From: DATEUP01 sp041485285
GTDB lineage: Archaea > Thermoplasmatota > DTKX01 > DATEUP01
DNA length: 64,000 bases
Direction of reading: 5' to 3'
NCBI GenBank assembly: GCA_041485285.1
Contig: JBGPJF010000004.1
Coordinates: 1 to 64,000 of the forward strand
Shown here: in pieces, positions 50,698-59,588 of the stretch
Layout of the letters: each line of letters begins with the position of its first letter
How positions within the stretch are numbered: the first letter of the stretch is position 1
The notes under the pieces: model-generated
Told to the model about the DNA's origin: nothing
Databases searched by the model: none
What the model saw: only the letters and a program-made list of their open reading frames with translations
Translations under genes and position numbers: made by a program

Positions 50698-53148
50698 CTA
50701 GCGCGCAGCCCGGTGGCGCCGCCAGACGTAGAGGCCGACCCCCAGCACCGCTATTGAGACAATTCCGAGGAACGCGAGGCTCAGGCCCGTTAGTTCGTCC
50801 CGGGTTACAATGAGCGGGTCGGGCCCGCTCATGTCATACGCTACTAGGAGGCGAATGGCGGCTTCGCGGTGAAGTCCCTCGGCCTCCGCTTCGATGCGAA
50901 GGTCGTAGTGGCCCCCTGGAAGAAAATTCGCGCCCTCGATGACGAAATTGCACGACCCGCCTACTGGGAGCGCCGCCGGGGTGCACGTCCCGACGAGGCC
51001 ACGCGGCGCCCCGAGAAGGCGCACGGTGAGCGGGCCTCCGGCAAAGCCGTGCAAGCCGACCGCGTCGAGGGTGACGTTTGCTTGCCCATGTTCAAAAAAC
51101 TGGGCGTAGCCCTGCCGCGGCGAGAGGACAAAGTCCGGGCCCGTGACGGGGCGGTAGATGGGCACCAAGGACACCGGACCTTCCACGTCTTCGAACCGGT
51201 CGCGTGGCCCGGGGGGCGTCCACCCAACAAATGCCAACTCGCCTGCGGCGTTTGATGTAACGAGGGGCGCTTGGATGTGGTGCAGCCCGACCCCGACCCA
51301 CTCGGAGTAACTGCCCCCGTAGACCGTCCCATCGATCAAGATCCCTGGGTCAAACTGCGCGGAGGTAACCGTGAGCAGGGCTTCGAGGCGCCATGCGGGT
51401 CGGTACGCTGTCCCGGGCCCGCAGGTTACGTTGATGTCCGTGCCGAGGTCGGCCGGCCACCCGAGGAACGTCCACCGAAGGCCCTGGGGGGCCGCCGTCG
51501 GCGGCTGCGCGTGCAGGTGGAGGGTGCTACCGGCCGTGCACGCGTGGGTGGTATCGCGAAGAGCGGGGACGCCGTCAATGGTCGCGGAAGCCCCGTCGTA
51601 CAAACCCCCCATTGAGATGAAGGACGTCGGCGCTAGCGTCAATTTGGCAACCCCGATTGTCTGGGGTGCACCGGGGGCTCCATCAAACACCGGGAGCCGC
51701 TGCAAGGCCGGGCCGGCGAACACCGACGAGGCAAAGTTCCCTGCAACGGCCACGGCCCCGTCCGGCATGAGCGCGACCGCCTCGACCGTGTCTAACCCGT
51801 CGCCACCGAGGTAGGTCGATTCGTCGAGGTGGGTGCCGTCGGCGGACACACGCATTACAAACCCGTCGAAGGGGTCCAACTCGGAATCGTAGGCGCCCGG
51901 TGAGATGGGAATGAACCCGCGCGCGGTGCCGGCGATGTAAGCGGTCCCGTTGTTATCCAGCGCGAGGCCCGAGGCCGACGATCCCTCGCCGCCGAAGGTC
52001 GCGGCAAACTCGAGGCGGTCGCCTTCGGGGGCGAGCTTTGCAAGGAACAGGCCGGCGACGAGGTCCCCACCGGCAAAGGCGCCCGCGGTCTCGGGGAACG
52101 GCGCAAGGCCCGTGACTGAAATCGCACCCGCGGCGACCGCGGCGGGGATCCTTGCGGGGCTGTTCCCCGCGACGTACGCGGCTCCCGCCGCGTCGAGGGC
52201 GATTGCGCCCGCCTCCCCGCCCGCGCCACTTCCAAGCCCGGTCGAAAAGATCGCGCGAGTGCCATCGGCCGCGAGCTTGACGATGAAGATGCCCTCTCCA
52301 TCTCCGCTCTGGGAGTTCGGTCCCACCGTCCAACGGAATCCGGCGAGTGAGGAGCCCGTCGCGAATGCGTTGCCGTTTGAGTCCACGGCAACGGCGGTGG
52401 CGGTGCTCAGGGGGCGCTCGAAGGCGGGTTCTTGCCAACTGGCGTTGCCGTCGAGGTACGTGGAAAAGGCGACGGAGCCACCATCCGCCGCGACCTTCAT
52501 CATGAACGCGCGCTCCCCCGCGCGCCTCTCGACATCGTAGGCTCCCGGCGTTAGGGGAAACGGCTCCGCGTTCGGGAGCCCTTCTGGGTAGGTGCGCCCC
52601 ACGAGGAATGCATGACCCTGGGCGTCCACCGCCAGGTCCTCCACCTCGCAGCCCGGGATCCGCGTGCTGAAGACCAGCGATGTGCCGTTGGGCGTCAACT
52701 TCGCAAGGTAGCTTCCGCCGCCGTCGTGCGAGAACGCGTTGGCGGTCGTGGGGAAGTGCGAATCCCTCGACCACCCCCCGATGTAGATGAAACCGTCGCG
52801 GTCGACGGCCGCCGAGGGTTGCCCGTCGTACCAGGAGCCGCCAATGCGGGCGACGAAATCGTAGGAGGCGCCCGAGCCGTTGATCTTGGCCACAAAAATC
52901 TGGCCGCCGCTGGTGTTGAGCGCGCCCGCGGTGGCCGAGAACGCCTCCGACAAGGTTACGCCAACAATGATCACCGCCCCATCGGGGGCCACAACCATGT
53001 CCATAAGGCGGTCGGGGGCGTTGCCTCCGGCAAAAGCGATGTAGTGGACGGTCGCGGCCTCGGCAGGCGCGGGGACACCGACCGCGAGCAACAGGAACAC
53101 CGCGGTTGAAGCGGCGGCGCGGGCGCCTCTCGAACGTCTCTGGGTCAT
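50698..53148 (-). CDS. SBBP beta-propeller surface protein with C-terminal anchor
   Basis: 816 residues from ATG 53148, which gives the signal peptide GARAAASTAVFLLLAVGVP, cleaved near AEA. The frame is open further upstream to 53430, but that sequence is Arg/Pro noise. SBBP-type blades with (F)PxTxxAxxxxGGxxxxxxKLxxxG spacing fill residues about 25-540, for example AYVAGNS, AYIAGTARG and FIYIGGWS. They are followed by two short repeat-like domains (FISMGGLYDGASATIDG and GILIDGTVYGGS) related to those of the neighbouring giant protein. A NEW3-like domain, one transmembrane helix and the tail WRRHRAAR complete it. It probably sits on the cell surface. Confidence 0.82.
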   Translation of the reverse strand: MTQRRSRGARAAASTAVFLLLAVGVPAPAEAATVHYIAFAGGNAPDRLMDMVVAPDGAVIIVGVTLSEAFSATAGALNTSGGQIFVAKINGSGASYDFVARIGGSWYDGQPSAAVDRDGFIYIGGWSRDSHFPTTANAFSHDGGGSYLAKLTPNGTSLVFSTRIPGCEVEDLAVDAQGHAFLVGRTYPEGLPNAEPFPLTPGAYDVERRAGERAFMMKVAADGGSVAFSTYLDGNASWQEPAFERPLSTATAVAVDSNGNAFATGSSLAGFRWTVGPNSQSGDGEGIFIVKLAADGTRAIFSTGLGSGAGGEAGAIALDAAGAAYVAGNSPARIPAAVAAGAISVTGLAPFPETAGAFAGGDLVAGLFLAKLAPEGDRLEFAATFGGEGSSASGLALDNNGTAYIAGTARGFIPISPGAYDSELDPFDGFVMRVSADGTHLDESTYLGGDGLDTVEAVALMPDGAVAVAGNFASSVFAGPALQRLPVFDGAPGAPQTIGVAKLTLAPTSFISMGGLYDGASATIDGVPALRDTTHACTAGSTLHLHAQPPTAAPQGLRWTFLGWPADLGTDINVTCGPGTAYRPAWRLEALLTVTSAQFDPGILIDGTVYGGSYSEWVGVGLHHIQAPLVTSNAAGELAFVGWTPPGPRDRFEDVEGPVSLVPIYRPVTGPDFVLSPRQGYAQFFEHGQANVTLDAVGLHGFAGGPLTVRLLGAPRGLVGTCTPAALPVGGSCNFVIEGANFLPGGHYDLRIEAEAEGLHREAAIRLLVAYDMSGPDPLIVTRDELTGLSLAFLGIVSIAVLGVGLYVWRRHRAAR

Positions 53149-53250
53149 GACCGTCCAGCCCCGCCTCGCCCTACGATGGAGAACCTCTTGTGGGGCCACG
53201 TATTGGAATTTTCGGTATGCCCGGCTCGGCAGCGACTTCGTTTTCAATCG

Positions 53251-53273
53251 GGGCGCCCCCACTTTTGGCGCCC
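53251..53273. repeat. Inverted repeat, 7-bp GC stem
   Basis: GGGCGCC (53251-53257) and GGCGCCC (53267-53273) with a nine-base loop. No T-run follows closely on either strand, so it is not a typical terminator. Confidence 0.5.
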
Positions 53274-53296
53274 GGGGGCGTTTCGGGCGGCCTCTG

Positions 53297-53323
53297 CGGA
53301 GGGCCTTTTCGGGGCCCGTCCCG
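53297..53323. repeat. Inverted repeat around GGGCC-GGCCC
   Basis: GGGCC (53301-53305) pairs with GGCCC (53313-53317), and flanking GCGG and CCGC extend the stem after a small bulge. It lies 24 bases from the preceding hairpin. Confidence 0.4.
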
Positions 53324-53430
53324 CAGCCACCCCCAGGGGCACCGGAAAGCGGCCGCAAAAGGGGCGGGCGGGAACACGGAATTCGAAGCGAAATTCCTCC
53401 CAAAATGGCTGGAATCTGGCCAATGATCAC

Positions 53431-53440
53431 CTTTTTATCC
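53431..53440 (+). promoter_or_regulatory. TATA box of the KhtT/KhtU-like operon
   Basis: CTTTTTATCC lies 26-35 bases before ATG 53466, consistent with a leaderless first gene. Confidence 0.6.
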
Positions 53441-53465
53441 AGCCCCTTTCCATCAGAAACGCGGG

Positions 53466-53966
53466 ATGCACACTATGCCGGGGATTCTCGAAGCGGAACT
53501 GCCAGGGATCGGCCGGCGGTTCACGCTGCCCCTCGAATCGGGCGGTGAACTTGCCGTCGTCGTCCACAAGAGCGGGGACAAAGACCTCTACTTCCGCGAG
53601 CCGGGCGGCGACGACCCGATCGCCGTGGAACTCGGGGACGGCGAGGCCAAACGCCTCGCCGCGGTGCTCACGGGCGGCTTCTGGCAACCCTCCCCGATTG
53701 ACATGTTCCGCGCGGCACTCGCCAAAAAAGCGGGCCTCGAAACCGTCACGGTGCTCGGCGCGTCGCCGATTGTCGGCCGGAAGATCACCGACCTCGAAAT
53801 CCGCCGCCGCACGGGCTGCTCGATCGTCGCGATCCTGCGCGAGGACGGCTCGTCTTTGCCGAACCCCGCCCCCGAAACCGCGGTCGAGGCCAACGACATC
53901 CTGGTCGTCATCGCCGACGCCGAAGGCGTCGCGAAGCTTGAGGACCTCGTCCACGCGGGCGCATGA
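53466..53966 (+). CDS. KhtT-like regulatory subunit with TrkA-C (RCK_C) domain
   Basis: 166 residues from ATG 53466 (ATG 53475 possible). The N-terminal domain, EAELPGIGRRFTLPL with the following strands and DGEAKRLAAVLTGGFWQP, matches KhtT-type proteins. The C-terminal half is a TrkA-C domain (LGASPIVGRKITDLEIRRRT, then GCSIVAILRE and ANDILVVIADAEGVAKLEDL), which in relatives binds nucleotides to gate K+ or cation/proton antiport. It precedes a CPA2 antiporter gene in the same operon, the usual KhtT-KhtU pairing. Its message is probably leaderless, while the antiporter has a strong Shine-Dalgarno sequence. Confidence 0.85.
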   Translation: MHTMPGILEAELPGIGRRFTLPLESGGELAVVVHKSGDKDLYFREPGGDDPIAVELGDGEAKRLAAVLTGGFWQPSPIDMFRAALAKKAGLETVTVLGASPIVGRKITDLEIRRRTGCSIVAILREDGSSLPNPAPETAVEANDILVVIADAEGVAKLEDLVHAGA

Positions 53967-54062
53967 CCCCCGGCGGCACGCCCGCCCTCGCGCGCCCTTC
54001 GCGCGCGGAGCGCGGCTTAGCCCCTTCAACCCCCAACACCAACACGAAACAATCGGCGGCCC

Positions 54063-54070
54063 GGAGGTGA
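54063..54070 (+). promoter_or_regulatory. Strong Shine-Dalgarno sequence of the antiporter gene
   Basis: GGAGGTGA lies five bases before GTG 54076. It fixes the start and shows that internal operon genes here can use SD-led initiation. Confidence 0.7.
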
Positions 54071-54075
54071 AGTAA

Positions 54076-55869
54076 GTGGCGTTCGACTTTCTCTCGCTCG
54101 CGGTCGTTACGATCGCCGCGTTCGTGGGCGCCGTCGTGGCGTCCAAGCTCGGCCAATCGGTGATCCTGGGCTACCTCGTCATCGGGATTGCCCTTGGCAA
54201 CCTGAACACATGGTTTTTCCAGCCGCAGACGGGCGTGAACCTCGTCGAGTCGCCCACCGTCATCGCGCTCTCCGACCTCGGCATCGCATTCCTCCTGTTC
54301 TTCGTCGGGCTCGAGTTCTCCGTGCGGAAACTGCGCACCGCCGGCAAGCCCTCGACGATCCTCGCGTTCGTGGATTACGGCGTCCTGATCTTCTCCGGGT
54401 TCCTGGTCGGGGCCGCCTTCGGCTGGGGCCCGGTCGAGTCCCTGTTCCTCGGCGGCATCATGGCGATGTCGTCGCTCGGGATCGCGGCCAAGAGCCTCAT
54501 CGACCTCAAGCGGCTCGACGGCGCGCACCCGGAGACTGAGGTGCTCCTCGGGTCGATGGTCGTCGAGAACTTCCTGTCGATGATCCTGCTCACGATCTCC
54601 GTGGGGTGGGTCGCCGGCCAAGGCACCACCGTCGCCATCCTCCACTCCGTCCAGGGCGCCGCTATCATCTACGGCGGGTTCCTCGCGGCCGCCGTCTTCC
54701 TCACGCCGCGGCTTGCCGCGGCCCTGTCGCGGATCAAGAACGAGGAGGTGTTCGTCCTCCTCGCCCTAACGTTGATCTTCGCCTCCGCCGGCCTTGCCGT
54801 CGGCTTCGGCACGCCGTTCATCCTCGGGACGTTCTTCATCGGCATGGCCTTTTCGGAGACGAAACTCACCGACCGCCTCCAACTCAAGCTCTCCACCTTC
54901 CGCGACGCGTTCGTGGCCGTGTTCTTCGTCCACTTCGGCATGAACATCGCCGTCGACCTCATCCCTGGCGTGTTCCCGCTCCTCATGGTCTGCGTGGTCG
55001 TCGTGCTCATCGACGAGGTGCTCATCCTCTCGGCGTTCTCCGTGCTCCTCGGCTTTGGCAAGCGCGCGGCGGTCGCCATCGGCACCGCGGCCTGCGGCCG
55101 CAGCGAGGACGCGATCATCTACGCGTCGCTCGGCTCGAACCTCAGCCGCACCGAGGGGGGCGTCACGGTGCCGGCGCTTGCCCACTCGCGCGAGTTCTTC
55201 CCGCTTGCCGGCGGGCTTGCGCTCATCACTTCGGCCATCACCCCCGTGCTCATGCGGCGCAGCGAATCGATCGCCTACGGCCTCGCGCGCTTCACGCCGC
55301 GCTCGATGCGCTTTGGCGGCCGCGTCATCGGCGCGATCTTCGGGGAATCGATCGGACCTCGCGCGCGCTCCCACCCGGCAACGCACGGCGACCCTGTCCT
55401 GCTCGCCCTCTGCGGAGCGTACCTGGTCCTCCTCGTCCCGCTCGCGTTCTCCTCGGGGCCCGGCCACACCGTCCTTGCGCCCTTTGTCCTGCTCATCTCC
55501 CTGTTCATCTGGCGCGAGGTGCGCATCGATGTCGAAGAGGCCGTCCCCAAGGTCGACTTCGCGCGCCTGCGCTTCCTTGTCCACGATGTCGCGTCGATCG
55601 CGCGCTACACGGCCTTCGTGGTGCTCATCCTGCTCCTGTTTGTCGACGCGGCCGCGTTCACCTTTGTCTACTCCTGGAAGTGGGCGGCCCTTGCGGGCGT
55701 CCTATGCCTGGCGGCCATTGGCCTCGCCTCCACCCGGATGATGCGCGCCATCACGCGGCCCCCGGCCCGGATGCTCGCCGACGACCTGCTCTCACGCGCC
55801 GAACTCGAGCGCCGCCACCGCCGCCGCAGCAGGGGGGAAAGCCGATCGAGCGCCCCAAAGAATTTATGA
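54076..55869 (+). CDS. CPA2-family cation:proton antiporter (KhtU/KefB-like) with extra membrane domain
   Basis: 597 residues from GTG 54076. The first 390 residues carry about a dozen hydrophobic helices with CPA2 landmarks: GQSVILGYLVIGIALG, VESPTVIALSDLGIAFLLFF and GLEFSVRKLR, then GTFFIGMAFSETKLTDRL and RSEDAIIYASLGSNLSRTEG. The protein should exchange K+ or Na+ for protons under control of the KhtT-like neighbour. Beyond about residue 430 there are four or five more hydrophobic segments and a basic tail (ERRHRRRSRGESRS), which is unusual for the family (about 400 residues). There is no RCK N-terminal domain; that function is supplied in trans. Confidence 0.88.
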   Translation: MAFDFLSLAVVTIAAFVGAVVASKLGQSVILGYLVIGIALGNLNTWFFQPQTGVNLVESPTVIALSDLGIAFLLFFVGLEFSVRKLRTAGKPSTILAFVDYGVLIFSGFLVGAAFGWGPVESLFLGGIMAMSSLGIAAKSLIDLKRLDGAHPETEVLLGSMVVENFLSMILLTISVGWVAGQGTTVAILHSVQGAAIIYGGFLAAAVFLTPRLAAALSRIKNEEVFVLLALTLIFASAGLAVGFGTPFILGTFFIGMAFSETKLTDRLQLKLSTFRDAFVAVFFVHFGMNIAVDLIPGVFPLLMVCVVVVLIDEVLILSAFSVLLGFGKRAAVAIGTAACGRSEDAIIYASLGSNLSRTEGGVTVPALAHSREFFPLAGGLALITSAITPVLMRRSESIAYGLARFTPRSMRFGGRVIGAIFGESIGPRARSHPATHGDPVLLALCGAYLVLLVPLAFSSGPGHTVLAPFVLLISLFIWREVRIDVEEAVPKVDFARLRFLVHDVASIARYTAFVVLILLLFVDAAAFTFVYSWKWAALAGVLCLAAIGLASTRMMRAITRPPARMLADDLLSRAELERRHRRRSRGESRSSAPKNL

Positions 55870-55923
55870 GACGATTCCCGTTGCGCGGCTCCGCCTCCAC
55901 GAGGCGGCCTGGCTCAATTCCGT

Positions 55924-55995
55924 GCGGCTATAGTCTAGCGGTCAGGACTGGAGCTTCCCAAGCTCTAAACCCGGGTTCAAATCCCGGTGGCCGCA
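55924..55995 (+). tRNA. tRNA-Gly (anticodon CCC)
   Basis: 72 bases fold into a full cloverleaf. The acceptor stem GCGGCTA pairs with TGGCCGC (one G-T pair). The anticodon stem is GGAGC/GCTCT around the loop TTCCCAA, so the anticodon CCC reads GGG. The T-arm is CCGGG-TTCAAAT-CCCGG. The discriminator is A, and the 3' CCA is not encoded. No intron is present. A TATA-like AATTTATGAG lies about 55 bases upstream, at the end of the antiporter gene. Confidence 0.95.
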
Positions 55996-56069
55996 TTCCC
56001 TCTCCCCACGCGCACCGCGCGCCTCGCGAAAACGGAAACTATTTGGGCGGATGCCCGCCTGGCATTCGC

Positions 56070-58637
56070 GTGGCAGCCACCCCCCCGAAGCGGCGAGCGC
56101 TGGCGCTTGCTGTGGCGGCGCTGGTGGCCGTGAACATTCCGTTTGCCGGCGTGCTTGCGGCCCCCGCCCCCCTTGCCGTCACGCAGGTCCCCGTCAGCCT
56201 GTGGATCCACAGCGACTACACGCTCTCGATGGCGGGCAACGCGCAGGATAACCCCGCGGCCGACAGTCTAACGACCCTTCGTACTTGGACGATGTCCGAC
56301 GGGTTCCAGAAGGACGAGTGCATCGAGGGCGTCGACATCGGCGGCGGGCACGTCGGTTTCCAGGTCGAACTCCAGCTCGCATGGGCCACGGGAATAAGTG
56401 CAACGCAAGAGCTCTCGTTCAAGGTCAAGGACGGGACGGTCGTGCTGGCAAACGGCACCTTCGGGGCCCCGCGGCCGGCGGGCTCCAACACGATTTGGAA
56501 CCTCAACTTCACGGGCGAACGCAGCGGGTGCACCGTGCTGAGGGGCCACGCACTGGCCCTCGAAGTGCTTTCGACCGTCACGGCCGGGACGGCTTCCGCG
56601 ACGGTTGCCAACATCCGCAACGCGCACATCGCGTTTGCCATTAGCGACCCGATCGCGCCGCTTGCCCACACGGAAAGCCCCAAGGGCCCCGCGACCGCGT
56701 TTTACCCGAACGACATCGACGGCAACCGCGAGATCATCGTGAACGGGACGCTTGGAAACGCGTTCACCGACGCGTTCGTGTCCGCCGTGCGCCTCACCTT
56801 CAAGGACCCCTCGGGCAACGCGGTCAACAACGCGACGGGCGTTGTCTCGAAGGACAACTGGACGTACACCTGGAGCTACCCGCGCAGCCCCGCTGGTGAC
56901 TACAGCATCGCGGTCCAAGTCGAGGACACGCAGGGCCACCTGTACAACACCTCGACCGCGTTCACCTTCGTCGGCTACGGCCTGCAGATCAACGCGCAGG
57001 GGGCGGCCGGCGGGCAGGTGACCCGCTACACGACGCAAGGCGCGTGCGCCGCCTACGACCTCACCGTCACGAACATCGGGGGCGCCGCCACGAGCGTGAG
57101 CATGTTCAAGGAGACTGGCGACCCCCCGAGCTGGCACACGAACTTCACGAAGGCGACGCTCTCGCTTGACCCCGGTGAGTCGGACACCACGACGTTCAAT
57201 GCGTGCCCCGACGCCCAACTTGGCCCCGGCACCTCGACCCAGATCACGGTCGTCGCGCGGGCCAACGACGACCCCCTGCAGCTGGCCAAGGACAGCCTGG
57301 AGACCACGACGATCATCGAGCGCGAGATCGAGCTCGAGATCGCTCCCCCTTCGACGACCGCCAATGTTAAGCTCGCCGGGTTTGCCACCTACGACTTCAC
57401 GATCACGAACCACGGCGGGCTCTCCACGGATGTCACCCTCAACGCCACCGCCGCGCCCTCGGGCTGGGACCGCGCGCTGAACGGCTCGGGGCTCGTCGAG
57501 GAGGCCGGCGGGTATCGCCTGCCGGGCCTTGCCGCCGGCGCTTCGGTGGTGCTCACCCTTTCCGTGCAGGCCCCGAGCGCGGCCACGCCCGACACGACGT
57601 TCGTGTGCACCGTCACGGCAAGGTCGGTCGAGAACGCCTCGGCCGTGTCCACCTTCGTGGCGACGACCTTCCTCGTGCTCGGCATCGAAATCATCCAGAC
57701 CTCGCTGCCCGTCCAGCCCGAGTCCGACCCAAACCGCGACGTGGACTATCAGTTCGAGCTCACGAACACCGACCCGCTGGCTAAGCACCTGGTCAACAAC
57801 TCGGACATCTCGGTGTCCGAGCTGGGCACGCCGCAGACCATCAAGGGCGTCGACGGCGGCGACATCACCATTTCCCCGCCCATCGACTGCTGCGACCCGG
57901 CCACCTCGCAGGTGGTCGGCATCACCGTCACGCTGCCGGCGCACGCGCGGTCGGGCAAGTACCAATTCACGCTCTCCGTCCAGTTCGACAACGACCCCAC
58001 CCACGTCGCCACGCTGAACTTCACGCTGCTCGTGAAGCGGGTCGTCGACTACTTCCTCGTCATCGACGGCAAGCCCTCGCAGATCATCCTTAACGGCACC
58101 GGCGCGACCGTCATCCATGCGGCGATCGTGAGCCAAGGCAACGCGCCGGTCTCCGTCGAGGTCACAGGCAAGATCATGAAAGGCGATACCGAGGACTCGT
58201 CGTGGACGCTGCGCCTGCTTGACGCCACGGGGTCGGAGCTTTCGTCCACCATCGTGCTGCAGCCGGGGGCCGAAATGCGCATCGGCATTTCGATCATGGC
58301 CTCGAGCGCATCGCTGAACGGCGAGCACCGCGACTTCACCTTCCACATGAACGAGGCGCTGTCGTCGCGCACGCCGTGGGACCTGGCCCCGCCCGTCGAC
58401 CTTGTCGTCGACCTCGACCCGGCGACCGTGTTCACCCGGATGTGGCAGCAAAACGTGCTGCTCGTCGTCATGTTTGTGCTGCTCGCGTCGGTGGCCGCCT
58501 GGATGGCCAAGCGCGCGTTGGCCGGGGGGGCCCCTGCCAAGCCCGCGCCGCCGCCAGCCCCCAAGGTCCCCGAAAAGAAGCCCGCCGCCGAGAAGGGGAC
58601 GGGGACTACGTCAGCAGCTGGGCCCCCGAAGGCGTGA
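56070..58637 (+). CDS. Secreted, anchored NEW3-repeat surface protein
   Basis: 855 residues from GTG 56070, which gives the signal peptide RRALALAVAALVAVNIPFAG. The frame is open far upstream, but that overlaps the antiporter gene and the tRNA and is not coding. The N-terminal domain (about 35-210) binds no family I recognise. Then come an Ig-like segment near 215-295 and several NEW3-type domains (YDLTVTNIGGAATSVSMFK, YDFTITNHGGLSTDVTLN and YQFELTNTD). One transmembrane helix (NVLLVVMFVLLASVAAWMA) follows, then a Pro/Lys-rich tail. The 3' end overlaps the convergent methionine aminopeptidase gene by 32 bases. Confidence 0.78.
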   Translation: MAATPPKRRALALAVAALVAVNIPFAGVLAAPAPLAVTQVPVSLWIHSDYTLSMAGNAQDNPAADSLTTLRTWTMSDGFQKDECIEGVDIGGGHVGFQVELQLAWATGISATQELSFKVKDGTVVLANGTFGAPRPAGSNTIWNLNFTGERSGCTVLRGHALALEVLSTVTAGTASATVANIRNAHIAFAISDPIAPLAHTESPKGPATAFYPNDIDGNREIIVNGTLGNAFTDAFVSAVRLTFKDPSGNAVNNATGVVSKDNWTYTWSYPRSPAGDYSIAVQVEDTQGHLYNTSTAFTFVGYGLQINAQGAAGGQVTRYTTQGACAAYDLTVTNIGGAATSVSMFKETGDPPSWHTNFTKATLSLDPGESDTTTFNACPDAQLGPGTSTQITVVARANDDPLQLAKDSLETTTIIEREIELEIAPPSTTANVKLAGFATYDFTITNHGGLSTDVTLNATAAPSGWDRALNGSGLVEEAGGYRLPGLAAGASVVLTLSVQAPSAATPDTTFVCTVTARSVENASAVSTFVATTFLVLGIEIIQTSLPVQPESDPNRDVDYQFELTNTDPLAKHLVNNSDISVSELGTPQTIKGVDGGDITISPPIDCCDPATSQVVGITVTLPAHARSGKYQFTLSVQFDNDPTHVATLNFTLLVKRVVDYFLVIDGKPSQIILNGTGATVIHAAIVSQGNAPVSVEVTGKIMKGDTEDSSWTLRLLDATGSELSSTIVLQPGAEMRIGISIMASSASLNGEHRDFTFHMNEALSSRTPWDLAPPVDLVVDLDPATVFTRMWQQNVLLVVMFVLLASVAAWMAKRALAGGAPAKPAPPPAPKVPEKKPAAEKGTGTTSAAGPPKA

Positions 58638-59514
58638 TCAGCACCGTGTGCTCGTGCTGGGACACGAAGCCGCTCCCCTTCTCGACGAGCACCGGGTACG
58701 CGTAGATCACGCCCGCGCTCTTCAGCAGCTTCACGCTCTTCTTGGGGTCTTTGCAGAGGTCCTTGCACCACCGCGCCGCAAACGGCAGGAAGGGGTGCGC
58801 GCGCTCGATGGCGTCCATCAGCACGGCGGCGTCGGGGTCCTTGACCTTGCGCCGCCCCTGGAACCGGTAGATGTTGCCCGGCGGGCCGTTCAGCACCTCC
58901 CCGTCGCCGCTGGTGGCGAAGGGCTCGATGGCGAAGACCTCGTAGGCCCTTGCGACCTCCTTGCTCGTCGTCTTCACATTGGGCACCGACTTGCCCGCGT
59001 GGAGGAGGTTGCGGGCGATGAGGTGGCCCGTGAGGTTGGAGATCGGCTTGAACCCGAAGGCGCCGATCGTCTGCTCGATCGCCTCGCCCACCTTGGCAAG
59101 CTGCATGTCGGGGCCGATGGTCTCGACGCCGGCGGCAAGGGCATCGCGCGAAGCGCGGACAAGTTGGGAAAAGCGCCGGCCTCCGCCGACCTCGACGGTG
59201 GCCGCCGAGTCCGCGGGGTACCCGTCGACGTGGGCGCCGATGTCGACCTTGTACACTTGGCCCGCCTCGAACACGCGCGCGTCGCCGATGTCCGGGGTGT
59301 AGTGGGCCGCCCAGAAGTCCGCCGACAGGTTGAGCGGGAAGGCGGGGGCGGCGCCCTCGGCTCGGATGTACCCCTCGACCTTTTCGGCCACCTCTTCCAA
59401 CTTCGACCCTGGCACGCAGAGGGAGATGGCCATGTCGCGTGCGCGCGCGGTGATCTTGCCGGCCTTGCGCCACTTTTCAATGGCGTCGTCCGAGAGGGGG
59501 CCGTCCTTGGCCAT
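58606..59514 (-). CDS. map: Methionine aminopeptidase type II
   Basis: 302 residues from ATG 59514; the long upstream open frame is noise. It removes N-terminal methionine from new proteins. The pita-bread fold metal ligands are in KVDIGAHVDGYPADSA (two Asp), GHLIARNLLHAGKS (His), FAIEPFATSG (Glu) and FVSQHEHTVLIT (Glu). The helical insertion after the GHLIARN region marks the type II enzymes of archaea and eukaryotes, without their N-terminal extension. A GGGCTTTTC box about 27-35 bases upstream fits a leaderless start. Its 3' end overlaps the surface-protein gene on the other strand by 32 bases. Confidence 0.95.
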   Translation of the reverse strand: MAKDGPLSDDAIEKWRKAGKITARARDMAISLCVPGSKLEEVAEKVEGYIRAEGAAPAFPLNLSADFWAAHYTPDIGDARVFEAGQVYKVDIGAHVDGYPADSAATVEVGGGRRFSQLVRASRDALAAGVETIGPDMQLAKVGEAIEQTIGAFGFKPISNLTGHLIARNLLHAGKSVPNVKTTSKEVARAYEVFAIEPFATSGDGEVLNGPPGNIYRFQGRRKVKDPDAAVLMDAIERAHPFLPFAARWCKDLCKDPKKSVKLLKSAGVIYAYPVLVEKGSGFVSQHEHTVLITPSGAQLLT

Positions 59515-59540
59515 TGGAGTCCGGCGAGCACGAGCGTGGG

Positions 59541-59549
59541 GAAAAGCCC
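59541..59549 (-). promoter_or_regulatory. TATA-like box of map
   Basis: GGGCTTTTC on the minus strand, 27-35 bases before ATG 59514. The match to a TATA consensus is weak. Confidence 0.35.
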
Positions 59550-59588
59550 TTTGGGTCGCTTGCGCCGGCCGGTCGGGCCCCGCGCGGC

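Larger units (their letters stand above)
53149..53465. other. Divergent intergenic region with two strong inverted repeats
   Basis: 317 bases without a supported gene. It contains two GC-rich hairpins (53251-53273 and 53297-53323), an AT-rich TTGGAATTTTCGGTAT segment at about 53204-53219 that could hold the promoter of the minus-strand SBBP gene, and the TATA box of the antiporter operon at its right end. A structured 5' leader or a small RNA is possible, but nothing proves either. Confidence 0.4.

Noticed and set aside
53176..54075. Open frames running through the spacer and across the KhtT-like gene in other frames
   Set aside because: They are Ser/Arg/Pro-rich shadows without start signals, while the KhtT-like frame has a clear family match and a TATA-supported start.
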